A stretch of DNA of 64,000 nt, from the NCBI RefSeq assembly GCF_009741275.1, contig NZ_WOWS01000007.1, forward strand, positions 1 to 64,000, given 5' to 3'. Of this stretch, positions 39,162 through 49,004 are shown piece after piece; the stretch's first letter is position 1, and each line of letters starts with the position of its first letter. This DNA comes from Winogradskyella endarachnes (lineage in GTDB: Bacteria > Bacteroidota > Bacteroidia > Flavobacteriales > Flavobacteriaceae). A program made the translations under genes and the position numbers. Below the pieces are notes generated by a model. That model saw nothing but the letters and a program-made list of their open reading frames with translations. It was not told where the DNA came from and did not search any database.

Positions 39162-40061
39162 TTAATTATTGAGATTAATAATCATTTGTGCTTTCTTCAA
39201 ATTTACTGAAGAAATTTTAGATTGCCATACTGCAGCATTAGTTTCGTCTTTTAAAATCTTATAAGCTGTATAGTATAATAAAGCTGCAAAGGACTGATTG
39301 TTAGTCTCTACATTTTCTGCATCCATACGCTTTAATTGTCTTAATACCTTTTTAGGACGTTTAGCAATTAAACTCTGCTGAATACCTAAAAGGTCTACAC
39401 GTTGCCTTAAAGATAATTTATTTTCTTCCTTAGAAGATTCTACATAAGTTTCAGCTTCTTCTAAATAAATTTTTGATAATCTTATAATATCAGCTCTTAC
39501 ATCATCTTTCATATACATTGCGTAATCTAAATATTTTGAGGCTAAATAATATGCCGAATAAAAATCTTGTTTCTGACGATAACCTTGTAATTCCGCTTCA
39601 ATATACTCTGTATTTAAAGCGTATTTTTGAATGAATATTGAAATATTCTCGTAATCCTCTGAAGTGTCGTTAACATTAAGAATATTACCATTTATGTCTA
39701 AAATTTTAATAGAATCGTCATTAAATTTATCAATATAACGCTGACTTCTTTTCCCTTTTATTTTCTCATATAAATCTGCATATTGATATTCGCTGACTAT
39801 TACAGGAATAAAGTTTTTCCATATAAGCGGACTTATCTCCTCATCCTCAAACAAATTATTAATGAATACTACATTTCCATTATCATCATTTACTAAAACA
39901 GGATATTGATAATACGTTGTTTCTTCCCAAACCATTAAAATCATTTTGTTCTCAACAGAGGCTAAACTTTGAGCTATTTCTAGATTAGTCATCCAGGCTT
40001 GTGAAAACGAAACATTAACCATTAATAGAAAAAATGCAGTTTTTATAAAGAGATTTTTCAT
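39162..40061 (-). CDS. Secreted protein of unknown function, TPR-like C-terminus
   Basis: 299 residues with a signal peptide cleaved near VNVSFSQA. The first half (about 25-140) looks like a thioredoxin-type fold (KMILMVWEETTYYQYPVL, DSIKILDINGNIL) but has no CxxC and no cysteine. The second half is helical with basic repeats and could be TPR-like. Gene order suggests export to the periplasm along with the neighbouring lipoprotein. I do not recognise a named family. Confidence 0.6.
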   Translation of the reverse strand: MKNLFIKTAFFLLMVNVSFSQAWMTNLEIAQSLASVENKMILMVWEETTYYQYPVLVNDDNGNVVFINNLFEDEEISPLIWKNFIPVIVSEYQYADLYEKIKGKRSQRYIDKFNDDSIKILDINGNILNVNDTSEDYENISIFIQKYALNTEYIEAELQGYRQKQDFYSAYYLASKYLDYAMYMKDDVRADIIRLSKIYLEEAETYVESSKEENKLSLRQRVDLLGIQQSLIAKRPKKVLRQLKRMDAENVETNNQSFAALLYYTAYKILKDETNAAVWQSKISSVNLKKAQMIINLNN

Positions 40062-40111
40062 GTATTATTTTTAACGGTTTATCATCAAGAATTATTCCTA
40101 AATTAATTCAT

Positions 40112-40606
40112 CTAATATTGAATGCGTTTTTTCATTTCTTCAACAATATTAAATGCTGCCGGACAAATAGCAACATTCTTCAATGTTAAATTAGAAATTT
40201 GCTGAAACTTTTTTCTATCTGTATGCGGAAATTCTCTACAAGCTTTTGGTCTTACATCGTAAATAGAACAGTAATTATCTGCGCCCAAAAATGTACAAGG
40301 TACTGATTGTAATACATAATCGTTCTCTTCATCTAAGCGCAAATACGTTTCAATAAATTGTTGCTCTTTCATCTTAAAAGACTTAGAAATACGCTGAATA
40401 TCTTTATCTGTAAACAAAGGACCAGTTGTTTTACAGCAATTAGCACATTCTAAACAATCAGTACGCTCAAATTCATCCTCGTGTAACTCTTGCATTAAAT
40501 AATCTAGCTGTTTTGGTGGTTTCTTTTTTAGCTTGGTAAAAAAAGTTTTATTCTCCTTATGCTTATCTTTGGCGAGCTTTGGAAGGTTATTGATTTGGTC
40601 TTGCAT
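40112..40606 (-). CDS. YkgJ-family zinc/iron-chelating cysteine cluster protein
   Basis: 164 residues with the CxxxCxxCC-type cluster (CLECANCC), followed by CTFLGADNYCSIYDVRPKAC and REFPH, the standard pattern of the family (PF03692). These proteins bind Zn2+ or an Fe-S cluster; the role is unknown. A TAnnTTTG box lies so close to the ATG that a leaderless mRNA is predicted. Confidence 0.88.
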   Translation of the reverse strand: MQDQINNLPKLAKDKHKENKTFFTKLKKKPPKQLDYLMQELHEDEFERTDCLECANCCKTTGPLFTDKDIQRISKSFKMKEQQFIETYLRLDEENDYVLQSVPCTFLGADNYCSIYDVRPKACREFPHTDRKKFQQISNLTLKNVAICPAAFNIVEEMKKRIQY

Positions 40607-40610
40607 AACA

Positions 40611-40618
40611 CAAATTTA
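40611..40618 (-). promoter_or_regulatory. -7 promoter box of the YkgJ-like gene
   Basis: TAAATTTG on the minus strand ends 5 bp before the ATG, so transcription would begin at or near the start codon. No -33 TTG is seen. Confidence 0.4.
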
Positions 40619-40676
40619 AGTAAAGTTCTCGATACTATTTTGAGAAAGATTGAAATCACTAGAACTAACGGAAATT

Positions 40677-41378
40677 ATGAAAAAGGATATTTTTGGAAAA
40701 GCATTGTTAGATTACCAAAACGGAAATTACTCTGAAGACCTTATTACATCTACAAACATTTCAGATGAGGATGTTTTACCATTACCATATTTATTTAGAC
40801 CATATTCGGAAATGCCAAAACTAGAGCAAAAGGCTTTACAATTATCTAAAGGACTTATTTTAGATGTTGGTTGCGGCTCTGGAAGCCACTCGTTGTGGCT
40901 ACAAAACAAAGGGTTTAAAATTAAAGCAATTGATAGTTCTAAAGGTGCTATAGACGTTGCTAAAGAAAGAGGTGTTATTAATGCCGAATTAAAACCAATT
41001 TTACAAGAAACTGAAACGTTTGATACCATTTTATTATTAATGAATGGTACTGGGATTTTTCAAGAATTGTCTCTTGTTTCTCAAAATTTGAAACATTTAA
41101 AATCTTTATTAAAACCCAACGGACAAATTCTTATTGATTCTTCTGATATTTCTTATATGTACCAAGATGAAGATGGTGGACAATGGTTAGACCTCAACCA
41201 AGGTTATCCTGGAGAACTCGATTACTATTTGTCTTATAAAGGCGAAAAAGAAGCTGCTATGAAATGGCTTTATCTCGATTTTGAAACATTGAAAACAGCT
41301 TGTTTAACTGTTGGTTTAAAATGTGAGAAAGTTATGGATGGCGAACATTTTGATTATTTGGCGCGTATTACTTTATAA
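40677..41378 (+). CDS. Class I SAM-dependent methyltransferase
   Basis: 233 residues from the ATG at 40677; a TTG at 40650 could extend it by nine residues but lacks support. The SAM-binding motif I is LILDVGCGSGSHSLWL, followed by IKAIDSSKGAIDVAKERG (motif II) and TILLLMNGTG in the place of motif IV, and ends LARITL. The substrate is unknown. It is divergent from the YkgJ gene and converges on the amidohydrolase gene. Confidence 0.88.
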   Translation: MKKDIFGKALLDYQNGNYSEDLITSTNISDEDVLPLPYLFRPYSEMPKLEQKALQLSKGLILDVGCGSGSHSLWLQNKGFKIKAIDSSKGAIDVAKERGVINAELKPILQETETFDTILLLMNGTGIFQELSLVSQNLKHLKSLLKPNGQILIDSSDISYMYQDEDGGQWLDLNQGYPGELDYYLSYKGEKEAAMKWLYLDFETLKTACLTVGLKCEKVMDGEHFDYLARITL

Positions 41379-41397
41379 GGTTTTATATAGAAAAGGC

Positions 41398-41553
41398 TTC
41401 TCGCAGAGGCGCAGAGACGCTAAGTCTTAATGCAGAAGAACAACCCATTTCATTATTTTATAAAACCTACCAATTATTTTTCACGCCAATACAACAAATT
41501 GAATCATACTTTTTAAGGTCAAGAGTCTTTGCTACTCTGTGCCTTTGCGAGAA
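41398..41553. repeat. Inverted-repeat element with octamer-repeat arms
   Basis: Left arm 41398-41429 and right arm 41522-41553 are inverted copies with about 26 of 32 identical bases. Each arm is three degenerate octamers: TCGCAGAG, GCGCAGAG, ACGCTAAG on the left, and TCGCAAAG, GCACAGAG, TAGCAAAG on the reversed right. The 92-bp interior has no ORF. The unit sits between convergent genes and could be a non-autonomous mobile unit or a bidirectional terminator. Confidence 0.7.
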
Positions 41554-41560
41554 AATTCAT

Positions 41561-43189
41561 CTATTGCACTTCACCACCAACAACAGTATTCAGCACCTTA
41601 ATATTAGGAATCTCCTTTGCTTCAACCGTCATAATATCTTTATCTAAAATGATAAAATCTGCATATTTACCAACTTCAATACTTCCTTTATCGTTCTCTT
41701 CAAAATTAGAAAAGGCTGCCCAAATCGTCATTCCTCTTAAAGCTTCTTCCCTAGATAAAGCATTTTCCATTTGAAAACCACCTTCAGGATAGTGTTCTAA
41801 ATCTTGCCTAGCCACAGCAGCATAAAATGTTAAAAACGGACTAACACGTTCTACCGGAAAATCGGTTCCTAAAGCTACCATTCCATAAGCTTCTAATAAT
41901 TGTTTATAAGCATAAGCACCTTTAATGCGTTCTTCTCCTACTCTATCTTCTGCCCAATACATATCGCTTGTAGCATGCGTTGGTTGAATTGATGGCATTA
42001 CATTTTTATATAATTCAAAATCTTCATCAGATACTATTTGCGCATGTTCTACACGCCAACGTCTGTCCTTTTTTCCTTTTAAAACCTTATTATAGGTTTC
42101 TAAAACCGCTCTGTTTGCAGAATCTCCAATGGCATGGGTATTCATTTGAAACTCGGAATTTGCAATACGCTCTGCCGATTTTTTTAGAGTCTCTAAATCC
42201 GTAACCATTAAACCTAAATGCTCTGGTTTATCGCTATACGGTTCTTTTAACATGGCACCTCTAGAACCCAATGCACCGTCGGCATAAAATTTAAACGAAC
42301 GTACATTAAGTCGGTCTGTTTTGGTAATGCCTTTATTCAAAAAATAATCTAAATTTTCTTCGGAATACGAGACCATCGCATAAATACGCATTTTCAATTT
42401 ACCAGATGCTTGTAGGTTTTCTATAATTTGAATAGATTCCTTATTTAAACCAGCATCATCAACGGTTGTTAAACCTAAATCGAAACAAATTTTCTGAGCT
42501 TCTAACAAGGCCTTTGCTTCTTCTATTTTAGTTGGTTTTGGCCAATAATCCATTACTAATTGTTCTGCATTATCAATTAAAACACCTGTTAACTCACCGT
42601 TTTCCAACACAACTTCGCCTCCATCAATTTTACTGTTTTTGGTTACTTTACCTAAGTCTAATGCTGCTTGGTTAGCTAAAATAGCATGTCCATCTATACG
42701 TGTTAAAGCAATTGGTGTATTAGGAAATAATTTATCAAGTAAATTTTTATTTGGATATTGTTTGTCTTCCCAATCATTTTGGTCCCAACCACGTCCTAAA
42801 ATAAAATCTTTGTGTTTTTCATTTTGAAAATCTAAAACGCGCTTCACTACATCTTCAAAGCTTTTTGTACCAAATAAATCAACAGCTTGCTGATTAAACC
42901 CTAAACCTAAAAAGTGACAATGTGCATCTATAAAACCTGGCACTATTGTTTTTCCATTGGCGTTAAGCGTATCTATTGCTTTGTATGTTTCGTTAATTTT
43001 AGATGAGGAACCAACAGCGAGAATTTTACCATCCTTAACGGCAAATGATTCGGCTTTACTAAAGTTATCATCAACCGTATAAATATTAGCGTTTGCTACA
43101 ATTAAATCGGCTTGTAATTTATCTTTTTGACATGCAAAGAAGGTTAAAAGCAATAGGATTGAAAATAGTCTGTAAGTCTTAAATTTCAT
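41561..43189 (-). CDS. Amidohydrolase (YtcJ-like) lipoprotein
   Basis: 542 residues from ATG at 43189; a longer frame reaches 43234, but the lipoprotein signal MKFKTYRLFS...FFAC (Cys 20) begins at 43189. Metal-dependent hydrolase of the amidohydrolase_3 family with VPGFIDAHCHFLG, RGWDQNDW, MNTHAIGDSANR and GTDFPVE. Substrates of this family are poorly known (formamide-type or N-acyl compounds). It is anchored in the envelope. Its terminator-side neighbour is the inverted-repeat element. Confidence 0.88.
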   Translation of the reverse strand: MKFKTYRLFSILLLLTFFACQKDKLQADLIVANANIYTVDDNFSKAESFAVKDGKILAVGSSSKINETYKAIDTLNANGKTIVPGFIDAHCHFLGLGFNQQAVDLFGTKSFEDVVKRVLDFQNEKHKDFILGRGWDQNDWEDKQYPNKNLLDKLFPNTPIALTRIDGHAILANQAALDLGKVTKNSKIDGGEVVLENGELTGVLIDNAEQLVMDYWPKPTKIEEAKALLEAQKICFDLGLTTVDDAGLNKESIQIIENLQASGKLKMRIYAMVSYSEENLDYFLNKGITKTDRLNVRSFKFYADGALGSRGAMLKEPYSDKPEHLGLMVTDLETLKKSAERIANSEFQMNTHAIGDSANRAVLETYNKVLKGKKDRRWRVEHAQIVSDEDFELYKNVMPSIQPTHATSDMYWAEDRVGEERIKGAYAYKQLLEAYGMVALGTDFPVERVSPFLTFYAAVARQDLEHYPEGGFQMENALSREEALRGMTIWAAFSNFEENDKGSIEVGKYADFIILDKDIMTVEAKEIPNIKVLNTVVGGEVQ

Positions 43190-43222
43190 GGTTGTTGGTT
43201 TATAAGCTTTGTAAAAATAAGA

Positions 43223-43246
43223 AAAGCGCTCCAAATGGAACGCTTT
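43223..43246 (-). terminator. Terminator after the beta-barrel gene
   Basis: On the minus strand AAAGCGTTCC-ATTT-GGAGCGCTTT, one wobble, followed by TCTTATTTTT. Confidence 0.65.
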
Positions 43247-43271
43247 AGGTATTTAACAATTATAGTCTTTT

Positions 43272-44993
43272 TTAAAAATCAAACTGATACGTTGCACCTG
43301 CTAAAAACTGAATGCCTTGCACAGGAAAATTTAACCAACGGTCATAATCTTGATTAAAAATATTATTTGCTTTTGCAAAAAACGATAATTGGTCATTTAA
43401 TTTATAACCAACGTGTGCATTGAGGTCAAAATAACTATCTAAACTTACTCTTGTAACTTCTGCTGTATCAAACAGCATTTCTACAATTTGTTCATCTTTA
43501 CGTTCGCCTACAAAATAACCACTAGCACCTGCAAACCATTGTTCTGATATTTGATAATCTACAAATATAGATGCTTCTAAATCTGGTAAGTTCCATGCTT
43601 GTGCTTGGTCTTTCATGTCATAGGCAAAATACTCACCTTTAATTCCCAGAGAAAAATTTCTGTTGACATCTACATTTAACTCTCCTGAAACAGAGAATGT
43701 AGTAACATTGTCGTAAACTATTCCAAAAGAATTTCCGTATTGGTAATCTTCGGTTGGTGTTGCAACGGCTGCATTAGATTTATATAAAGCCTTATCTTTT
43801 TCTGAACCGTAATTTCCTCTAACATTATAACTCACATTATTGGTTAATTTACCTTTTACACCAACAAAAGCTTTAAATTGTTGATTGGTTGGGACAATGG
43901 CAAGCGTTGGCGATACAAATGGATTTTCATTAGCAAATTGATAGTATGAATTCTGAATCACCTCTCCTTTTAATCCACCATAAGCTATTAATAGTTCATC
44001 TACTAAACGATAAGATGCGTCTACATTAGGATGGAAGTAAAATTTGCTTTTGTTGTACTCAGTGTCGTTAAGATACGTTAATCTCACCCCTAAATTAAGT
44101 GTTAAATCATCTCTAATTAATTGGTAAGAAGGTGCTACACCAAACATAATATTACCGTAATTTAACTCATCTACTCCATTGTAATCTGTATCAAAACCTC
44201 CTGCTATACCTTCTAAAAATACCTCAGCATCAATATCTGCATCTCTTATGGCAACTTCAAAATTTGTGTTTGCACCAAACATGTTTTCACCAGAACTTCT
44301 ATCATCTCCAAAGCGTCTAAAACGTATACTTGCATCGTTTAAAATAGCATCCTTAAAATCAATTTTTCCACCAATATTAAAGCTCGTAAAATTATGTTTT
44401 GGGTCTATAACATTGGCCTCTGCTTCACCAAAATAATCTTGAGGTAAGCCATACCAATTATACGTTTGCAAATCAATACCTCCATCTACTTTCCAAGAAA
44501 AATCTCTTAAGGATTTAGAGTAATATGCGTTTAATTTTGTTTTTGAGAAATTATCGTCAAGTAATAAATCATCTATTCCACCTTGAGAAGAATGATGACT
44601 AAAGTAACCACCAACATTTTCATCTCTACTTAACTCATGGTTAAGATACACTTCACCTAAAATAGTTGTGTACGTACCCACACCTAAAGACGCATAATTA
44701 TCATATAATTTTACGGCTTTAGCCTTATCTACGGTTGCAGCTTTTCCTTTTGCTGGTGTAAATGTAGAAGCCACAGGAATTGAGAAAATATTATATTTTA
44801 TTTCCTTTTTCTTTACGGCGTTGGAGTCATTCAATTTTGGATTATCCTTAATTTTAAAGGCATCTGAAATTGTTGGCTGATATGGTTTTATAACATTAAC
44901 CGTTTGGTCTGCAATAGTATCTTTTTCTTGAGCATTAACAAAAGAAAAACTACTTGCTATGGTTAGTATAAAAATTAAAAACTTGATTTTCAT
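43272..44993 (-). CDS. Outer-membrane beta-barrel, TonB-receptor-like without plug
   Basis: 573 residues from ATG at 44993 (an ATG at 45023 is possible but the signal MKIKFLIFILTIASSF...VNAQ starts here). A periplasmic segment (about 20-85) contains VNVIKPYQPTISDAFKIKD. The rest is amphipathic strands ending in FANNIFNQDYDRW-like and LAGATYQFDF, the C-terminal F of outer-membrane barrels. No TonB box or plug domain is evident, so it is not a standard receptor. It follows the 1006-residue TPR protein gene by 31 bp; the two probably work together in the outer membrane. Confidence 0.75.
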   Translation of the reverse strand: MKIKFLIFILTIASSFSFVNAQEKDTIADQTVNVIKPYQPTISDAFKIKDNPKLNDSNAVKKKEIKYNIFSIPVASTFTPAKGKAATVDKAKAVKLYDNYASLGVGTYTTILGEVYLNHELSRDENVGGYFSHHSSQGGIDDLLLDDNFSKTKLNAYYSKSLRDFSWKVDGGIDLQTYNWYGLPQDYFGEAEANVIDPKHNFTSFNIGGKIDFKDAILNDASIRFRRFGDDRSSGENMFGANTNFEVAIRDADIDAEVFLEGIAGGFDTDYNGVDELNYGNIMFGVAPSYQLIRDDLTLNLGVRLTYLNDTEYNKSKFYFHPNVDASYRLVDELLIAYGGLKGEVIQNSYYQFANENPFVSPTLAIVPTNQQFKAFVGVKGKLTNNVSYNVRGNYGSEKDKALYKSNAAVATPTEDYQYGNSFGIVYDNVTTFSVSGELNVDVNRNFSLGIKGEYFAYDMKDQAQAWNLPDLEASIFVDYQISEQWFAGASGYFVGERKDEQIVEMLFDTAEVTRVSLDSYFDLNAHVGYKLNDQLSFFAKANNIFNQDYDRWLNFPVQGIQFLAGATYQFDF

Positions 44994-45054
44994 TTTATAT
45001 GTTTTGATTTGAATTTGCTTCAACTAAGAGATTCCGTTTTTCAAAGGGATTGTT

Positions 45055-48000
45055 TTAGTCTTCAGTTTCAATTGATGAATTTGTCTTCGCTTCTTCGGCT
45101 TTTATTTTATTCAGTTCTTGCTGTGCTTCATTTACAACCTCAGTAAAATCTGGGAAGTTGCTAATTACACTTTCTAAAATGTATGTGGCTTGAAAAGCAT
45201 CACCTAAGGCATAAAAATTCTTTGCCATAACCACTAATCCTTTGGCACTAAACAATTTGTAGCTTCCGTAATCTTTAGCTAATTTCTGAATCACTGTATT
45301 AGATGCTTCATAATCACCTGCTTTATTTTTAAAATAACCATTGTAGAATAACGCTTCTGCTGCTACACTTCCTGTGGCAATAGTTTCAATTTCTGCATAA
45401 GCTGTTTTGGCTTTAGTTTCGTTTCCTGTTTTTATAGCCGAACGTGCAATGATTAATTTAGCATCACTCTTAACTTTGTTATCTAAGTTTGAATTGCTTA
45501 ATACTTTTTCGGCATAACTCTCAGCTTTTGCAAAGTCTTCTGTTTGATAATATGCATTCATTAAATTAGATTGTGCGTAGATGACATTCTGAGGATAGTC
45601 TGCTTCTAATTCTAAATCTTTTAAAACAGGTATCGCTTTGTTCCAGTTAGAGTTACTTAAATAAATTTCGCAAAGTTTAACGGTTGCTTGTTCGGTATAT
45701 TCAGATTTTGAAGCTTCAACAACGGCTTTATAATGTGGTTGCGCATTTTCTAACAACCCTTTTTTATAATACAATTGTGCGACATAAAAATGGGCTTTTA
45801 AACTATGAATACCGTTTGGAAACTCATTTAAATATTTATTAAACTGACGAATTGCTTTATCTGTTTCATTATCTAAATAAGGTTTCTCTGCTGCTAAATA
45901 GGTGGTATTATCTAAATCAATATCTGAAACCTCTACATAATCTAAGGTTCTAACCCAATTGGCATATTCATCTACACGACCTAAATCAATGTATATTAAT
46001 CTTACCGTAGAAACCGCCTGAACAGCTTCACCCGAACCAGGAAAATCGGTTGCTACTTTCTTAAATTTGCTCAGTGCTCTTTCATTATCATTTCCGTTAT
46101 AATACACTAAACCTTGACGCAATAAAGACTTAGATGTAAATGCACTTTTACTGTATTCAGCATTCAACCTATCATACATTTGCATGGCTTTATCAGTGTC
46201 GTTAGCTTTTACATAAGAATTGGCCAACTCATACATGGCATCATCTCTTAAAGCCGATTTAGGATAATCATTTATAAACGATTTTAATTCTGAAATTTTA
46301 GCGGACCCTTTCCCTAAATATCCTTCACTCATGGCTATCTGAAAAGCAGCATAATCGGTTTCAATTTTATTAAGTTTAATTGCTTTTTTATAAGAATCTA
46401 TAGCGTTTTGATATTGGCTAGACACAAAATAACCATCTGCTAATCTCAAATAAGCATCATTATTTCGCAACAAATCTGAAGAATTAGATTGTATAAATTT
46501 TTCAAAATAAGTGGAAGCATTGTTATATTCTTTCAACTTAAAATAGGTGTAAGCCAGATTGTAATTAAGATTTTTATTTTCTTCTAAACCTGAAGCTTCA
46601 TCTAAACCTGCAAATTGCTTAAAGCCAATTAAAGCGTCATTATAATTGTTTAAGTTATATTCTGTTTCGGCTTTCCAAAACGTTGCTTTGGCTACAAAAA
46701 TTGGATCAATTGACTCTTTTAAGGAGCCATTAAACAAGTCTAAAGCTTCATTATATTGATTTTCATTATATAATTCTACTGCTCTAAAGAAGGCTACTTT
46801 TTGGTAGGCTTCCTTATTTTCAAAACTATTTTTACCTTTTAAAAGTTCTAAAGCTTCCTTGTAATTTTTTGAGGTGATGTAAGAGTCTATTAACAGTGTT
46901 TCAATTTCTTCTTTATAACCAGAATCTGGATATTGATCTAAATAACCTGTTAAAACCTGAGGAACAGATTGGTATGGATTACCAATCTCGTAACTAATCT
47001 TAGCATAATTTAGCCATGCATCTTCTTGAATTTTTAAATCATAATCCATTTGGGACGCATTTCTAAACGCATTTAAAGCTTCTTGCTTTTTATCTAAATT
47101 GATATAGCTTTCTCCTAAATGGTAATAGGCATTTTGTGCCACGGAGTTGTCACCACCTATAATTTTATTGAATTCTGAAATGGCACTTTCAAAATCATTT
47201 TGTTTATAATACGCATAACCTAATTGGTAATAATCTGTATTACTCCATTTTCGGTTTTTACCTTTATACGCTTTTAAATACGGTATAGCATCTTCATATT
47301 GCCCAAGATTAAAGAAGCTCTCACCAATAATTTTTGATAATTCAGACTTTTCAGCGGCATTACTTTTTGGCAATTGTTCTGAAGCCAACTCTATGGCTTT
47401 ATCAAACTTACCTAATTTAAAATTTAAATCGGCTTGGTAGTAAGATAGTTTCTCTTTGTACTTCTCATTATCGCTTACTTGGTCAAAATATTCATTCGCA
47501 GTATCATAATCATCACCTTGGTATGCTAAAAAACCGATGTAATACTTAGCCTGAGAACCATATTCTTTAGAATTTACAACTCGGTTTAAATACTTAGTTG
47601 CCTTCTTCTCGTCTTTTGTAGAATATAAGGAATACCCATAATTAAAATTAAAACGTTCTTTTTCTGCACGTGCAATACTTCTTTCATCTACACGCTCGTA
47701 CCATTTGCGAGCATAAGCATACTTTCCGTTGTTAAAATAATAATCAGCTACATCTAAAAATGCTGTATTTCTTTTAGTACTTGTTGGGTATTCATCTACA
47801 AAATCTGTTATTAAATCGTCTGCATTTTTCTGATTTAGACGCACAGCACAATTTGCAATATAATAGGCACAATCTGACTGAATTGTAACATCAGTAGTGT
47901 TATCCTTAATAGCGTCAAACAAAGACTGCGCAGCTTTGTATTGTTTATTATTATATAAAGTTAATGCTTTTTGATAGTCTTGTAGATTGCTAGTATAAAC

Positions 48001-48075
48001 GGCAGATTTTTGTGCCATACCAAACGAAGTAAAAACTATAAAAACGATGATTAACTGTCTTTTAAGTAGCATCAT
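45055..48075 (-). CDS. Very large periplasmic TPR protein
   Basis: 1006 residues with a signal peptide (start MMLLKRQLIIVF, cleavage near FGMAQ) followed almost entirely by tetratricopeptide repeats, e.g. YYQLGYAYYKQNDFESAISEF and AYYHLGESYINLDKKQEAL. I estimate 20 or more repeats. Such solenoids bind proteins and organise complexes. It is upstream of and co-directional with the plugless barrel, and has its own TATATTTG box. No transmembrane anchor other than the signal is seen. Specific role unknown. Confidence 0.85.
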   Translation of the reverse strand: MMLLKRQLIIVFIVFTSFGMAQKSAVYTSNLQDYQKALTLYNNKQYKAAQSLFDAIKDNTTDVTIQSDCAYYIANCAVRLNQKNADDLITDFVDEYPTSTKRNTAFLDVADYYFNNGKYAYARKWYERVDERSIARAEKERFNFNYGYSLYSTKDEKKATKYLNRVVNSKEYGSQAKYYIGFLAYQGDDYDTANEYFDQVSDNEKYKEKLSYYQADLNFKLGKFDKAIELASEQLPKSNAAEKSELSKIIGESFFNLGQYEDAIPYLKAYKGKNRKWSNTDYYQLGYAYYKQNDFESAISEFNKIIGGDNSVAQNAYYHLGESYINLDKKQEALNAFRNASQMDYDLKIQEDAWLNYAKISYEIGNPYQSVPQVLTGYLDQYPDSGYKEEIETLLIDSYITSKNYKEALELLKGKNSFENKEAYQKVAFFRAVELYNENQYNEALDLFNGSLKESIDPIFVAKATFWKAETEYNLNNYNDALIGFKQFAGLDEASGLEENKNLNYNLAYTYFKLKEYNNASTYFEKFIQSNSSDLLRNNDAYLRLADGYFVSSQYQNAIDSYKKAIKLNKIETDYAAFQIAMSEGYLGKGSAKISELKSFINDYPKSALRDDAMYELANSYVKANDTDKAMQMYDRLNAEYSKSAFTSKSLLRQGLVYYNGNDNERALSKFKKVATDFPGSGEAVQAVSTVRLIYIDLGRVDEYANWVRTLDYVEVSDIDLDNTTYLAAEKPYLDNETDKAIRQFNKYLNEFPNGIHSLKAHFYVAQLYYKKGLLENAQPHYKAVVEASKSEYTEQATVKLCEIYLSNSNWNKAIPVLKDLELEADYPQNVIYAQSNLMNAYYQTEDFAKAESYAEKVLSNSNLDNKVKSDAKLIIARSAIKTGNETKAKTAYAEIETIATGSVAAEALFYNGYFKNKAGDYEASNTVIQKLAKDYGSYKLFSAKGLVVMAKNFYALGDAFQATYILESVISNFPDFTEVVNEAQQELNKIKAEEAKTNSSIETED

Positions 48076-48110
48076 TAGTTATGTGTTTAATTGATGATTT
48101 AATTTAAGTT

Positions 48111-48118
48111 CAAATATA
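48111..48118 (-). promoter_or_regulatory. -7 promoter box of the TPR/barrel operon
   Basis: TATATTTG on the minus strand, 35 bp before the ATG, predicting a leader of about 29 nt. Confidence 0.5.
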
Positions 48119-48320
48119 ATTATATCCCAAATCTATAACGACAGAATTTGCTTATAATTATAAACCAGTTATTAATATTTGCTTGGTTACCGTTAGTTAG
48201 CAGTTTTAGGTTATAAAATACTAACGTAATTATAATTTCGTTTACAAATTAACTGGTAGCTTTTGGGATTTGAGATTTTAAGCAATACATTTACATTTAC
48301 CAAATAATTATATCAATACT

Positions 48321-49004
48321 ATGTCTGAAACGGTTTTAAAACTAAAGGATGCCACAATTTACCAAGGCGGAAGTGTAGTACTTTCTAAGGTTAATTTTGA
48401 AATGCAAAAAGGAGACTTTGTTTATCTTATAGGTAAAACAGGAAGCGGAAAAAGTAGTTTTATGAAAACCCTTTATGGCGATTTAGAATTAACTGAAGGC
48501 GAAGGTTCTGTGGTTGATTTTAATCTTAAAACTATGAAAGAGAAAGACATTCCGTTTTTAAGACGAAAACTGGGTATTGTATTTCAAGATTTTAAATTGT
48601 TACCAGATAGAACCATTATTGGAAACTTAGAATTTGTTTTAAAAGCTACAGGCTGGAAAGAGAAAAACAGAATTAAAGATCAAATTGATAATGTCTTAGA
48701 TAAAGTAGCCATGAAAACTAAAGGATTTAAATATCCTCATGAACTTTCTGGCGGAGAACAACAACGTATTGCTATTGCAAGAGCATTGCTAAATGACCCA
48801 GAACTTATCTTGGCTGATGAGCCCACAGGAAATTTAGATCCACAAACAAGTATTGAGGTTATGGAAGTATTGCAAGAGATAAATAAAAATGGCAATACAA
48901 TTTTAATGGCCACACACGACTACGCTTTGCTATTAAAATATCCGAGCAAAACTTTAAAGTGTGATGAGAATAAAGTTTTTGAAGTGGTACAGCGAAAAGG
49001 GTAA
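48321..49004 (+). CDS. ftsE: Cell division ABC ATPase FtsE
   Basis: 227-residue ABC ATPase. Motifs are Walker A GKTGSGKSS (about 38-46), Q-loop FQDFKLLPDRTI, signature LSGGEQQRIAIARALL, and Walker B LILADEPTGNLD. The short size and FQDFKLLP are typical of FtsE, which with FtsX controls peptidoglycan hydrolases at the septum. FtsX is not adjacent, which is usual outside proteobacteria-type operons. A LolD-type ATPase is the main alternative. A heptamer repeat begins directly after the stop. Confidence 0.85.
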   Translation: MSETVLKLKDATIYQGGSVVLSKVNFEMQKGDFVYLIGKTGSGKSSFMKTLYGDLELTEGEGSVVDFNLKTMKEKDIPFLRRKLGIVFQDFKLLPDRTIIGNLEFVLKATGWKEKNRIKDQIDNVLDKVAMKTKGFKYPHELSGGEQQRIAIARALLNDPELILADEPTGNLDPQTSIEVMEVLQEINKNGNTILMATHDYALLLKYPSKTLKCDENKVFEVVQRKG

